Origin: JBBRMW01 sp965246845
GTDB taxonomy: Bacteria; Chloroflexota; Anaerolineae; Aggregatilineales; UBA2796
Assembly (NCBI GenBank): GCA_965246845.1
Contig: CBDFFR010000012.1
Location: 310,001 to 374,000, forward strand
Length of the DNA: 64,000 bases
Direction of reading: 5' to 3'
Shown: positions 22,919-31,525 of the stretch, piece after piece
Layout: every line of letters begins with the position of its first letter
How positions within the stretch are numbered: position 1 is the stretch's first letter
Notes under the pieces: model-generated
Database searches by the model: none
Told to the model about the DNA's origin: nothing
The model's input: the letters and a program-made list of their open reading frames with translations, nothing else
Made by a program: the position numbers and the translations under genes

Positions 22919-24454
22919 ATGCCGACTGCTTACGAAAAATTCAGCGCACATATCGCGCAAGTCAACGATCTGTTGAATACACTCAACATACTGAAATGGG
23001 ACGCGCGGACGCAAATGCCGCATGGCGGTTCGGAAACGCGCGGCCATCAACTCGCGACCGTCTCCCTCGTCGCACAGGAGATGTTCAGCAGCGAGAAAAC
23101 GGCGCGCCTGATCGACGCCGCCGAAGCCGAAGTCGCACACGAGCCGGATGACAGCTACCGGGTTCGTGCGGTGCGGCAGACGCGCCATTATTACGAACTG
23201 ACGCGCCGCATCCCGCTCGACATCATCAGCGAGAAAGCCGCGCTTTCCCCGACGAGTGAAAATGTATGGGCGGATGCGAAGAAGAACAACGACTTCGCCA
23301 GCTTCGCGCCCTACCTCGAAAAGATGCTTGACCTCGTGCGGCGTCAAGCGGACGCAATTGGCTACGCAGAGCATCCTTTCGATGCGCTGGTCTATGAATA
23401 CGAGCCGAGCATGACCGCCGCGCGGCTGCAAACGCTTTTCGGGCAGCTCAAAGCCGGGTTGCTGCCGCTGCTCGCGCGCATCGTGAATGCGGATAAGCCG
23501 CTGCCGCGCGACCTGTGGAAAACGGAATATCCGCTCGATAAACAAAAGGCGTTCGGCCTCAAGTGCGCGCAGGAATTTGGCTACGATTTGAACCGGGGAC
23601 GGCTGGACATAGCGCCGCATCCCTTCGAGGTATCGTTCACCCGCAACGATGTCCGCATCACGACGCGCTACAACCTGAACTACTTCCCAATGGCCTTCTT
23701 CGGGACCCTGCACGAGACCGGACACGCGCTCTACGAGCAGGGTATCGACCCGGCGCTCACGCGGTCGGCGCTCACGACCGATTTTCTGGGCCAGTACGCG
23801 GTCGGCGGGACGAGCTACGGCGCTCACGAGTCGCAATCGCGCATGTGGGAGAACCAGATTGGGCGCTCGCGTGAGTTCTGGAATGTACACTTCGCGCAGT
23901 TACAAGCGACCTTCCCGGAGCAGCTTCGCGACGCCGATTCTGACCTGTTCTTCCGATCAGTGAACCGCGTCCGTCCGAGTTTGATCCGCGTTGAAGCCGA
24001 CGAGGTAACGTACAACCTGCATATCATGCTGCGCGTCGAGATCGAGATGGAACTCCTCAGCGGGACGCTCAAGGTGCGCGACCTGCCCGAAGCATGGAAC
24101 GCGAAGATGCAGGCGTACCTCGGCGTGACGCCGCCGGACGATACACACGGCGTTTTGCAGGATGTCCACTGGTCGGGCGGCGGGTTCGGATCGTTCCCCG
24201 GCTATACAGTCGGCAATGTCATGTCCGCGCAATTTCTGGATGCCGCGCATCGCGATTTGCCGACGCTGGACGGGTCGCTCGCGGCGGGCGATTACGCGCC
24301 GTTGCTCGGCTGGCTCACGGAGAATGTGTATCGGCATGGGCGGGCGTTCGACGCCAATGAACTCCTGCAACGCAGCACGGGGTCAACACTCGATGCTGCG
24401 CCGTTCCTACATTACCTGGATGCCAAATTCACGGATGTCTACGACTTGCGCTGA
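22919..24454 (+). CDS. Metallocarboxypeptidase, family M32 (carboxypeptidase Taq type)
   Basis: M32 enzymes remove C-terminal residues from peptides in the cytosol with a zinc ion. The HEXXH motif is His265-Glu-Thr-Gly-His269 (FFGTLHETGHALYEQG), followed by the family's HESQSRMWENQIGRSREFW with the third metal ligand Glu. IRVEADEVTYNLHIMLR and the final TGSTLDAAPFLHYLDAKF also match the family. The 511-residue length is typical. ATG 22919 is preceded by AAAGGTAAAACAT. The gene is monocistronic; its end overlaps the convergent YacP-like gene by 16 bases. Confidence 0.95.
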   Translation: MPTAYEKFSAHIAQVNDLLNTLNILKWDARTQMPHGGSETRGHQLATVSLVAQEMFSSEKTARLIDAAEAEVAHEPDDSYRVRAVRQTRHYYELTRRIPLDIISEKAALSPTSENVWADAKKNNDFASFAPYLEKMLDLVRRQADAIGYAEHPFDALVYEYEPSMTAARLQTLFGQLKAGLLPLLARIVNADKPLPRDLWKTEYPLDKQKAFGLKCAQEFGYDLNRGRLDIAPHPFEVSFTRNDVRITTRYNLNYFPMAFFGTLHETGHALYEQGIDPALTRSALTTDFLGQYAVGGTSYGAHESQSRMWENQIGRSREFWNVHFAQLQATFPEQLRDADSDLFFRSVNRVRPSLIRVEADEVTYNLHIMLRVEIEMELLSGTLKVRDLPEAWNAKMQAYLGVTPPDDTHGVLQDVHWSGGGFGSFPGYTVGNVMSAQFLDAAHRDLPTLDGSLAAGDYAPLLGWLTENVYRHGRAFDANELLQRSTGSTLDAAPFLHYLDAKFTDVYDLR

Positions 24455-25062
24455 CGAAGCGCCTTGCGCTGTTCGCGGCGTACTTCGCGGGCGGCGTGTT
24501 CCGCGACCTGCTGCTCGGCACGGACCAGGCGCACGGCGGCCATCCTGCGCTTGAAAATTGGCAGCCAATAGGCGATCTCGTCCTGTGTTACACGCGGGTC
24601 GGGGTCCTTTTCATAGACCATTTTGAAAATCGGCTTCTTGCCAGCCTTGCGGCGCTCATCGGCGTCGATCTCGACCGGACGGAAGCCGAGCAGCAGCGCA
24701 AATTCCTCGCTCGTCATGGTTTCCATACCGTAGGCGTGCGCGAGCCGCAATATCCGACCATCGGAGGTGACGAGGATTGTATCCTTCATATTGCCTATTT
24801 CTTTCGCGCGGCGCATCAGCAGGTTATCGGCCTGGGTACGCGGCGGCGCGAAGATGACCTGCACATCGAAGCTGGACAGCTCTCGCGAGACGCCGCCAAC
24901 AATCCCGTTGTCGAAGATGATCGTCGCCTTGCAGCGCCCGCGCATACAATAGGTTTTGACGGCCATCGTCAGCTTGGCCTCGTCCTGTGGATCATCGAGA
25001 TCGATGTCCTGCAACTGGCCGATCAGGTTATGCCCATCAATGAGCCACGTCAACTGTCCCAT
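24439..25062 (-). CDS. YacP-like NYN-domain RNase
   Basis: The N-terminus WLIDGHNLIGQL, followed by TIIFDN, APPRTQADNLLMRRAKEI and ILVTSDGRILRLA, is the NYN (PIN-like) nuclease fold; the conserved acidic residues are Asp9, Asp in IIFDN, Asp in QADNL and Asp in TSDG. The related Rae1 of Bacillus cleaves mRNA on the ribosome. The C-terminal 80 residues form a basic extension (RREQRKALRQRKS) suitable for RNA or ribosome binding. A -10 TATAAT lies about 32 bases upstream of the ATG (near 25094), with GGCAGGG as binding site. Confidence 0.85.
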   Translation of the reverse strand: MGQLTWLIDGHNLIGQLQDIDLDDPQDEAKLTMAVKTYCMRGRCKATIIFDNGIVGGVSRELSSFDVQVIFAPPRTQADNLLMRRAKEIGNMKDTILVTSDGRILRLAHAYGMETMTSEEFALLLGFRPVEIDADERRKAGKKPIFKMVYEKDPDPRVTQDEIAYWLPIFKRRMAAVRLVRAEQQVAEHAAREVRREQRKALRQRKS

Positions 25063-25138
25063 GCGCCGCCCTGCCTTTGAATTGCGTGAATTATAGCAGG
25101 CCGGGCGATGTGGTGTAGTGGTCGTGACATGCCCGACA

Positions 25139-25160
25139 GGGCGGACATATCGGTCCGCCC
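25139..25160. repeat. Single palindromic repeat (GGGCGGAC type)
   Basis: GGGCGGACATATCGGTCCGC followed by CC is a near-perfect hairpin of 9 bp. It is the solo form of the elements at 54845 and 61964 and lies between two divergently read transcripts' ends. Confidence 0.75.
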
Positions 25161-25183
25161 GTGATTGGTTGCCCGAACCGTTT

Positions 25184-25849
25184 TTAACGAACTATCCGCG
25201 CCGCGCCGTCGCTGGTCAGCGCGAACAGTCCAATCTCTGGTAGGGAGAGCGCGACACCGTTGCTATACGTTTCAATCTGCTGGTCGGTGAGCGACCGCTC
25301 CGCTTGGGCAGGTGCGCCGAGCCGCGTCCGCAATTTGGCGTCGTTGCAATATTCGACACGCAGAATGCCGGTCAGCGCGGCCTGCCCCGCCTTACTCGCT
25401 TCCGGGCAATCGGGCAAGGTGACGGTCGGCGCGGGAGCCTGCGCCCAGTTGCCATCATCGAAGATGACATAGACGGTCCCCGGCGCGGGATTTTTTTGCA
25501 AGAAAAGCCAACCATTTGTGAAGCGTTGTGCGGTGAACTCACTGCGCGCAAGGCTGATCGAGCAACCGAGCGCCGTCCCGGTCGCAAGCGCGGGAGTCGC
25601 AGCGCAAGTCGTCTGCGTGCCGACCTGCCCCAGCGTTACGTCGGTCGCGGTCGGCAACCGCGTCGGGATGCCCGCACTGCGCGGCGCAAAAAGATAAGCA
25701 GGGATCGTCAGCAAAATGGTCAGGATCGCGGTGAAAATCGCACCCCAGACCGCGACCCGGCGGCCACGCGGTCCCTGATTTTTATCAGGATCGGGCGCAA
25801 GCTGCTCGAAGGTCGGCGGCGGTTCGCTGGCAGGCGGTTGACTGGACAT
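25184..25849 (-). CDS. Single-pass membrane protein of unknown function
   Basis: The 221-residue protein has a Pro-rich cytoplasmic start (SSQPPASEPPPTFEQLAPDP), basic GPRGRR, one helix at about 33-53 (VAVWGAIFTAILTILLTIPAYLF) and an extracellular domain with four Cys that could form disulfides (TQTTCAATP, ALGCSIS, LPDCPEA, VEYCNDA). No family is recognised. It starts 6 bases after the mnmA stop, so it is in the same operon, though a link to tRNA modification is not implied. Confidence 0.72.
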   Translation of the reverse strand: MSSQPPASEPPPTFEQLAPDPDKNQGPRGRRVAVWGAIFTAILTILLTIPAYLFAPRSAGIPTRLPTATDVTLGQVGTQTTCAATPALATGTALGCSISLARSEFTAQRFTNGWLFLQKNPAPGTVYVIFDDGNWAQAPAPTVTLPDCPEASKAGQAALTGILRVEYCNDAKLRTRLGAPAQAERSLTDQQIETYSNGVALSLPEIGLFALTSDGAARIVR

Positions 25850-25854
25850 AGGCG

Positions 25855-26952
25855 CTAGGCTGTGACCATCTCAGCAACGGGCAATTTTTCGATGATCCCA
25901 CCGCCGAGGCAGCGCTCTCCATCGTAGAGGATCGCGCCCTGACCCGGTGTAATATCGCGCAATGGCGCATCGAAGGTGATGGAGAAGCGCTCATCGGAGA
26001 GCGGTGTAACCAGTCCCCACGCCGGACGCGCCTTATAGCGGATTTTGATTTCGGCGCGGAATGGCGCATCAGGGATGCGGCCACTAATCCAGTGAACACG
26101 ATTGGCGGTGAGCGTCTCGCGTCCGAGTGCAGCTTGCGGTCCGACGATGAGTGCGTTACGGGTCGCGTTCGTGCCAATCACGTAGAGCGGTTCCGACCAC
26201 GCAATGTTGATTCCCTTACGCTGCCCGACCGTATAATTCGGCAAGCCCGTATGCTCACCCACCACCTGCCCGCTGCGCAGCATGATCGGACCAGGCTGGA
26301 TCGCGGCGGGTGCATTCTGCGCAAGGAAGCGCCGATAATCATTATCCGCGACGAAGCACAGGTCTTGCGAGTCGTGCTTGCTCGCGACGGGCAGCCCGAA
26401 CTCCGCGGCCAGTTCGCGCACGCGCGGCTTGCTGTATTCGCCGACCGGGAACAGCACATGCGAAAGCTGCGGCTGCCCCATCACGCTCAGGACGTAGCTC
26501 TGGTCCTTCGCGTCGTCCAGCCCCTTGAGCAACTGGAAATCGCCCTCCGCACTCTGCCGGATGCGCGCGTAATGCCCCGTCGCGAGGTAATCCGCATCGA
26601 GCGCGAGCGCGTTGTTGAGCAGCCATTCAAAACGAATATGGCGGTTGCATTCGAGGCACGGGTTGGGCGTCACGCCCGCGCTGTACTGGTCGATGAAAAA
26701 CTGGACAATCGACCCCTTGAAGACCTCGCGCGTATCCAGCACGTAGAAGGGGATGCCGAGTTGGTCCGCGACGGTGCGCGCGTCGTTCATCTGGTCCGGC
26801 GTGCAGCAGCGATTCGCGCCGCCCTCGCCGCCGTCTTCGGACCACAGCCGCATCATCATCCCAATTACGTCGTAGCCCTGCTGCACGCAGAGCACCGCTG
26901 CCACCGAGCTATCCACGCCACCGCTCATCGCGACGACCACGCGCTTCGCCAT
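25855..26952 (-). CDS. mnmA: tRNA-specific 2-thiouridylase
   Basis: MnmA installs the 2-thio group on U34 of Lys, Glu and Gln tRNAs, using ATP and a persulfide. The ATP loop is SGGVDSS at 10-16; the two catalytic Cys are Cys99 (TPNPCLECN) and Cys199 (DSQDLCFV), and GHYARI and GQRKGI are conserved. The start is ATG 26952 (365 residues): GAGG lies 8 bases upstream and homology begins there; longer upstream reading to 27021 has no family match. A TATAAT lies about 30 bases upstream. Confidence 0.96.
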   Translation of the reverse strand: MAKRVVVAMSGGVDSSVAAVLCVQQGYDVIGMMMRLWSEDGGEGGANRCCTPDQMNDARTVADQLGIPFYVLDTREVFKGSIVQFFIDQYSAGVTPNPCLECNRHIRFEWLLNNALALDADYLATGHYARIRQSAEGDFQLLKGLDDAKDQSYVLSVMGQPQLSHVLFPVGEYSKPRVRELAAEFGLPVASKHDSQDLCFVADNDYRRFLAQNAPAAIQPGPIMLRSGQVVGEHTGLPNYTVGQRKGINIAWSEPLYVIGTNATRNALIVGPQAALGRETLTANRVHWISGRIPDAPFRAEIKIRYKARPAWGLVTPLSDERFSITFDAPLRDITPGQGAILYDGERCLGGGIIEKLPVAEMVTA

Positions 26953-27083
26953 TCCTGTTGCCTCGCCATTGTCAGGTGCATTATAGACGGGGTGGGGCGG
27001 GTTGAACATACCGGGGTACAATCCTTCAAAATTCAGATGCGATGCGCCTTAACTTGAACTATAAAGCAAAACGTTTGCCAGTT

Positions 27084-28247
27084 ATGAACTCAACAAAGCG
27101 ATTGTTTGCATTTTGTATGCTCGTGCTTATTCTCACATTCCCGTCCAGCACAACCGCGTCAAATTCTTATCTCGTGAAAGCCACATGCAACCGGAACACA
27201 GTCATCACCAAAGCTGTTTTCACATCCGACGAACAATATATCTTCGGAATTGGAAAGGAACGGTTCCTCAAATGGAAAACTTTAACTGGCGAGACTGTCT
27301 TCGACATCAACTTAGGAGATACGCTGTACTTTCTCGCCATTTCATCAAACGACCAATATATAGCGGTGGGACTTGATGAAATAGCCATCGTTCTCAACGC
27401 TACCACTGGGGAAAAAGTACGTTCATTTACCCACATAACAGAAAACCCATATGATGACGGAACAAATGTATTTTTTACATCCGATAATCAACATTTGATT
27501 ACCAGCGGTGCAGATGGGGGTGTCCTCTGGGAAATAGATAGTGGCAAGCAACTATATACCTTCCCCGGTGACATGAATATATATAATGCTGGGCGAGCTG
27601 AGGTCAGTTTGGGTACAAACTACCTCGTAACGCTCGATAGCACCAGTCACTCTGTTTGGGATACAAGAAGCGGCAAATTGGTCCACAAGTGGACGGTTAA
27701 TTCAGGTAATTGGATAGGACCCGCCATAATCTCGCCAGATGATCACCTGCTCGTCACCAATGCGAACAAGATGCTTTCGGTGTGGGATACCAAGCGTTTT
27801 GTCCGGTTGTATATACTCGATCCTAGAAGGATGGCTCGCGGATGGGAGTTCTCTCCAAATAGCCGGTATTTAGTCGTGTTCTCGTTTAGCGCCGGTCCCG
27901 ATGGTCGAGATATAAACTTGTGGGACTTAAAAACAGGTAAACTACTACAATCGTTCCCTGAACAAGAGGAGAGTGTTCACTTTGAACAACCTTACGCATT
28001 CGATGCGACCAGTAGCTTTGTTTATCTACCAAGCGTCGTTCAGCGTGATCCCGACCGCGAATTTTATGATGTAACCATATGGAATATTCAAAAGAACAAG
28101 TTGGAAAGAGAGTTGCATCTCGATCAATATCCGCAAGAGTTTGTCTCGATAATATCGCACGATGGACGCTTCTGGCTTCTCGATGATATTGGATCGTTGA
28201 TGCTCCGGGATACTGTAACTGGTGAACTGCTGGTTCGTTATTGCTGA
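27084..28247 (+). CDS. Secreted WD40-like repeat protein, AT-richer than neighbours
   Basis: ATG 27084 starts a signal peptide (NSTKRLFAFCMLVLILTFPS, cleavage near TTAS). The rest is WD40-like blades: AVFTSDEQYIFGIGKE, FLAISSNDQYIAVGLD, VFFTSDNQHLITSGADGG, AIISPDDHLLVTNAN and WEFSPNSRYLVVF, several ending in VWDT or LWDLKTG. The gene stands out for A/T-ending codons (AAT, ATA, ACA) in a GC-rich window, which suggests horizontal acquisition. A 5' ATG at 27042 would add 14 residues ahead of the signal peptide and is less likely. It converges with the ATP-grasp gene, 9 bases between stops. Function unknown. Confidence 0.8.
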   Translation: MNSTKRLFAFCMLVLILTFPSSTTASNSYLVKATCNRNTVITKAVFTSDEQYIFGIGKERFLKWKTLTGETVFDINLGDTLYFLAISSNDQYIAVGLDEIAIVLNATTGEKVRSFTHITENPYDDGTNVFFTSDNQHLITSGADGGVLWEIDSGKQLYTFPGDMNIYNAGRAEVSLGTNYLVTLDSTSHSVWDTRSGKLVHKWTVNSGNWIGPAIISPDDHLLVTNANKMLSVWDTKRFVRLYILDPRRMARGWEFSPNSRYLVVFSFSAGPDGRDINLWDLKTGKLLQSFPEQEESVHFEQPYAFDATSSFVYLPSVVQRDPDREFYDVTIWNIQKNKLERELHLDQYPQEFVSIISHDGRFWLLDDIGSLMLRDTVTGELLVRYC

Positions 28248-28256
28248 TAACGGATT

Positions 28257-29039
28257 CTACGAATTCAGCCATTCCACCACATGATCCCGATATGCTTCCC
28301 AAATTTCTGAAAAGAGCGTCACATTTGGAATGTGGTTGACTTCCAGCAAATGTTTGGAGCCGTCGGACCCAATAATGTAATCATTGCCGATAATATCCAT
28401 GCCGAGCGCCTGACGGATGTGTTCAGTATCTTCGTATAGCTCAGGATCGATGTCCATCAAGCGCGCATTGGGATCGTGGATTGATTTGAGCCAATCGCGC
28501 CCGCCCATTTTGACTTGCCATGCCCGCTCACCAATGATCAGAATGCGAACCGCCTCACCTTCAAAGAAAGGTTCGATACTGCTTGCCTGTTCGCTCGTCC
28601 ATTCACCGCTAAAGCGCGCTTTGTCGTCGCCATCGTGCCAGTTGCCCCATTTGGCAACGTGTTCACCATCTATCGAGATCGTCGTATCAGGCGCGACGTA
28701 TCCATGAGGTCCGCTACCAAAGCGGGTATGTCGAAGCGCCCGCACAAGGCACGGCAGCCGCAAGCGGCAATCCATCAATGCGTAGGCATCCGGGAAACAT
28801 GGACCGCCCCACAGCGCGAGACCTGTTATGAAATTGAGATCATCCTCCAAAATCGCGTGATAGACCATTTTGGAGACGGGCATGAGCGCCATTCGGTTCG
28901 GCGGCTGCACGAGCAATTGACCCTCGACTACCGCGATTTTTGGCAGCGTTTCCACCGCAATCACGGGAACATTCGCCCGTTCCCGAATCTGTAGATACTC
29001 AGGTCGATCAAATCCGACCACGCACACCGGAGTTGCCAC
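28257..29039 (-). CDS. ATP-grasp-like (RimK-type) protein
   Basis: The GTG at 29039 is taken as start because GGAGAGGAG lies about 8 bases upstream; reading further upstream to 29261 crosses the greA promoter. The 260-residue protein has an RRGYV-like loop (RFGSGPHGYVAPDT), a strand SIDGEHVAKW, VRILIIGERAWQVKM and the metal-binding end LLEVNHIPNVTLF, where Glu and Asn bind magnesium in ATP-grasp ligases. It probably joins an amine and a carboxylate, but the substrate is unknown. No peptide or biosynthetic partner gene is adjacent. Confidence 0.72.
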   Translation of the reverse strand: MATPVCVVGFDRPEYLQIRERANVPVIAVETLPKIAVVEGQLLVQPPNRMALMPVSKMVYHAILEDDLNFITGLALWGGPCFPDAYALMDCRLRLPCLVRALRHTRFGSGPHGYVAPDTTISIDGEHVAKWGNWHDGDDKARFSGEWTSEQASSIEPFFEGEAVRILIIGERAWQVKMGGRDWLKSIHDPNARLMDIDPELYEDTEHIRQALGMDIIGNDYIIGSDGSKHLLEVNHIPNVTLFSEIWEAYRDHVVEWLNS

Positions 29040-29117
29040 GCTGAAATCTCCTCTCCGACACTGTGCATTGTATGGCGCGCAAGGGTCCGAAGCAAGACGC
29101 AAACCGCCTGATCTACG

Positions 29118-29145
29118 CTTGACACCTGACCATTTTCCGGTATGA
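29118..29145 (+). promoter_or_regulatory. greA promoter
   Basis: TTGACA (29118-29123), a 16-base spacer and TATGAT (29140-29145) form a near-consensus promoter. Transcription would start near 29152, giving a 120-base leader before greA that contains a terminator. Confidence 0.82.
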
Positions 29146-29211
29146 TAACGGCGCTTCCTACCTACGGGATTAACCCGAAAAGTGTGAAGCCGCGAACCCA
29201 TTGTCAGCGCG

Positions 29212-29242
29212 AAGGATCGCCCCTCAGGGCGGTTCTTTTGTT
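29212..29242 (+). terminator. Intrinsic terminator inside the greA leader
   Basis: GGATCGCCC (29214-29222) can pair with GGGCGGTTC (29227-29235) around CTCA, followed by TTTTGTTTT. It lies between the promoter and the start codon, so only read-through makes greA mRNA. A GAACC at 29193-29197 could instead pair with GGTTC of the 3' arm. Confidence 0.7.
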
Positions 29243-29271
29243 TTGCCCCGGCGGTCTGCACAGGAGAGTAT

Positions 29272-29745
29272 ATGTCTGATCAACCGCAATACCTGACCCG
29301 TGATGGTCTGAAAGCGCTTGAAGAGCGGCTTGATTTTCACCGCAGCGTGCGCCGCGCACAGGTCGCGGACCGCCTGCACCATGCGCTCGAAGAAGGCGGG
29401 GAACTGACCGAAAACGCGGAATACGAGGACGCCAAAAACGAGCAGGCGTTCGTCGAAGGCGAGATCATGCGCCTCGAAGACATCCTCAACCACGCGCAAA
29501 TCATCGAAACCACTGGCAAGATGGATACGATAGTGCTGGGCGCGAAGGTGACGGTCAAGGAAAAAGGGCAAAAAGGCACGGAAATCTTCTATCTTGTCGG
29601 TCCCGCGGAAGCCAACCCGAAAGACGGCAAAATTTCGCACCATTCCCCGATGGGCAAGGCGCTCATGGGCAAAAAGGTCGGCGAGGCCGTGACGGTCAAA
29701 GCGCCGGATGGTAACATCGTCTACGAGATCAAGAAAATCGGCTGA
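29272..29745 (+). CDS. greA: Transcription elongation factor GreA
   Basis: GreA inserts its coiled coil into the RNA polymerase secondary channel and stimulates cleavage of backtracked RNA. The 157-residue protein has the N-terminal coiled coil with the acidic tip GELTENAEYEDAKNEQAF (about 42-59) and the C-terminal FKBP-like domain (HHSPMGKALMGKKVGEAVTV). AGGAG is 7 bases before ATG 29272. The leader contains a terminator, as in Escherichia coli greA, where the leader yields a small RNA. The terminator after greA lies directly before lysS. Confidence 0.96.
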   Translation: MSDQPQYLTRDGLKALEERLDFHRSVRRAQVADRLHHALEEGGELTENAEYEDAKNEQAFVEGEIMRLEDILNHAQIIETTGKMDTIVLGAKVTVKEKGQKGTEIFYLVGPAEANPKDGKISHHSPMGKALMGKKVGEAVTVKAPDGNIVYEIKKIG

Positions 29746-29774
29746 CGCACCCGACGGTATTTCACGCCCGCTCG

Positions 29775-29813
29775 CGCCCGTGCTGATCCCCGTCGGCACG
29801 GGCGTTTTGTTTG
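29775..29813 (+). terminator. Terminator directly ahead of the lysS ribosome binding site
   Basis: CGCCCGTGC (29775-29783) and GCACGGGCG (29796-29804) form a perfect 9-bp stem with a 12-base loop and a TTTTGTTTG tail. Only 20 bases remain to the lysS ATG, so no promoter fits between; lysS must rely on read-through or on a promoter within greA. Confidence 0.87.
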
Positions 29814-29833
29814 CATATCCTACAGGAGAGACC

Positions 29834-31363
29834 ATGACCTGGCAGCCCGCCAACCAACTCGAACGTGAGCGCCTCGACAAGCTGGAGCGCCTCGCCAGCA
29901 AGGGCATTGATGCCTACCCGCCGCGCGCCACACGCACGCACACCACCGCCGAAGCCGTTGCCGCCTTTGAAGCCGCGCCTGTATCAGACACGCTGCCTGA
30001 AATTCTGGTGAGCGTGTGCGGACGCTTCAAGTCGATCCGCGTCTCCGGCAAGGCGTCGTTCGCGCATATCGAGGACGGCGCGGGGCGGCTGCAACTCTTC
30101 GTCAAGCAGGATGAAGTCGGCGAAGCGGCCTATGAGATGTTCAAGAAGGAATACGACCTCGGCGACTTCGTGCAGGCTGATGGTGTCATGATGCGGACCC
30201 GTGCGGGCGAGATCAGCATTCAGGTCCGCGCGCTGACGCTACTCAGTAAGGCACTCAGCCCGCTCCCGGTGATCAAGGAGCGTGAGGTCGATGGCAAGGT
30301 CGAGCGCTACGCCGAATTCTCCGATGTCGAGGAGCGCTATCGGCAGCGCTACGTAGACCTCGCCTCGAATACGGATGTGCGCGACCTGTTCCGCAAGCGG
30401 GCGAAGACGATCAGCGCGATTCGTCGCTTCTTCGATGAGGAAGGTTTCCTCGAAGTCGAGACGCCGATTTTGCAACCGCTGTATGGCGGCGCAGCGGCGC
30501 GTCCGTTCATCACACATCACAACCAGCTCGATCAGGATTTATATCTGCGTATCAGCTTCGAGCTTTACCTCAAGCGGCTACTCGTCGGCGGCTATGATGC
30601 GGTTTATGAACTCGGACGTGATTTCCGCAACGAGGGCGTCAGCTTCAAGCACAACCCGGAATTTACGATGCTCGAATGGTACATCGCCTACAACGATTAT
30701 CACGACAATATGGCGCGTACCGAACGGCTGTTTGAATACGTCGCAGGGCAAGTTAACGGAACGACGACGACCACCTTCCGGGGTCACAGCATTGAACTCG
30801 CCGCGCCCTGGCGCAGGGTGACGATGCGCGATGCGATTGCGGAAGGCACGGGTATCGATTACCGCGAGTACCCGACCGCAGAAGCGCTCGAAGCCGTGAT
30901 GCGCGCCCACTCCGACCCCGAAGTGCGCAATGTCAAGCCGGGCGGTGGGTGGGGCAAGTTTGTCGAACACCTGCTCGGCGCGTGCGAGGCGACGTTCATC
31001 CAGCCGACGTTCATCATCGACTACCCGCGCGATATTTCGCCGTTCGCGAAGGGCGTCCCCGGCGATGCGACCCACGTAGAGCGCTTCGAGTTCTACATCG
31101 GCGGGATGGAGTTCGGCAACGCTTTCACGGAGTTGAACGACCCGCGCGATCAGGAGCAGCGCTTCCTAGATATGGCGGCGCTGTATGGTGCGGGTGGCGA
31201 CGACGAGACGCCGCTCGATGAGGATTACCTACGCGCGATGCGCTACGGAATGCCGCCGAACAGCGGCGAAGGAATTGGTATCGACCGGATGGTAATGTTG
31301 ATCACGGGCGCGGACTCATTACGCGAGGTGCTGCTGTATCCGCACTTGCGGAAGACGGAATAA
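29834..31363 (+). CDS. lysS: Lysine-tRNA ligase (class II)
   Basis: LysS charges tRNA-Lys. The 509-residue protein has an OB-fold anticodon-binding domain (about 55-170; VCGRFKSIRVSGKASFAHIED) and a class II catalytic domain: motif 2 FRNEGVSFKHNPEFTMLEWY and motif 3 GEGIGIDRMVML near the C-terminus. ATG 29834 is preceded by CAGGAGAG; upstream reading to 29708 lies within greA and is not coding. It follows greA with a terminator in between. Confidence 0.96.
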   Translation: MTWQPANQLERERLDKLERLASKGIDAYPPRATRTHTTAEAVAAFEAAPVSDTLPEILVSVCGRFKSIRVSGKASFAHIEDGAGRLQLFVKQDEVGEAAYEMFKKEYDLGDFVQADGVMMRTRAGEISIQVRALTLLSKALSPLPVIKEREVDGKVERYAEFSDVEERYRQRYVDLASNTDVRDLFRKRAKTISAIRRFFDEEGFLEVETPILQPLYGGAAARPFITHHNQLDQDLYLRISFELYLKRLLVGGYDAVYELGRDFRNEGVSFKHNPEFTMLEWYIAYNDYHDNMARTERLFEYVAGQVNGTTTTTFRGHSIELAAPWRRVTMRDAIAEGTGIDYREYPTAEALEAVMRAHSDPEVRNVKPGGGWGKFVEHLLGACEATFIQPTFIIDYPRDISPFAKGVPGDATHVERFEFYIGGMEFGNAFTELNDPRDQEQRFLDMAALYGAGGDDETPLDEDYLRAMRYGMPPNSGEGIGIDRMVMLITGADSLREVLLYPHLRKTE

Positions 31364-31365
31364 TA

Positions 31366-31434
31366 CCGGGCTGGGCAAGCCACAGCCCCTACACAATGTG
31401 CACTCCGATGTAGGGGTCGCGGCTTGCCCGACCC
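31366..31434. repeat. Palindromic intergenic repeat pair (CGGGCAAGCC type)
   Basis: GGGCTGGGCAAGCCACAGCC then CCTACA is followed by a short centre and the inverse TGTAGGGGTCGCGGCTTGCC. The layout equals the elements at 22828 and 33110. It directly follows the lysS stop. Confidence 0.82.
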
Positions 31435-31525
31435 GCACTGTTGCAGAGCCGTTCTGTCAGGTGAACGCCCATTACCGCGCACCGCCGCATGATAGAATAG
31501 CGCGCAGCGAAGAGGGTCTTTTCCG

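Noticed and set aside
29746..29833. Lysine-codon attenuation of lysS through a CCGACGG/CCGTCGG pairing
   Set aside because: The pairing (29751-29757 with 29790-29796) mainly involves the terminator loop and would not block the terminator stem, so a real antiterminator is not shown.
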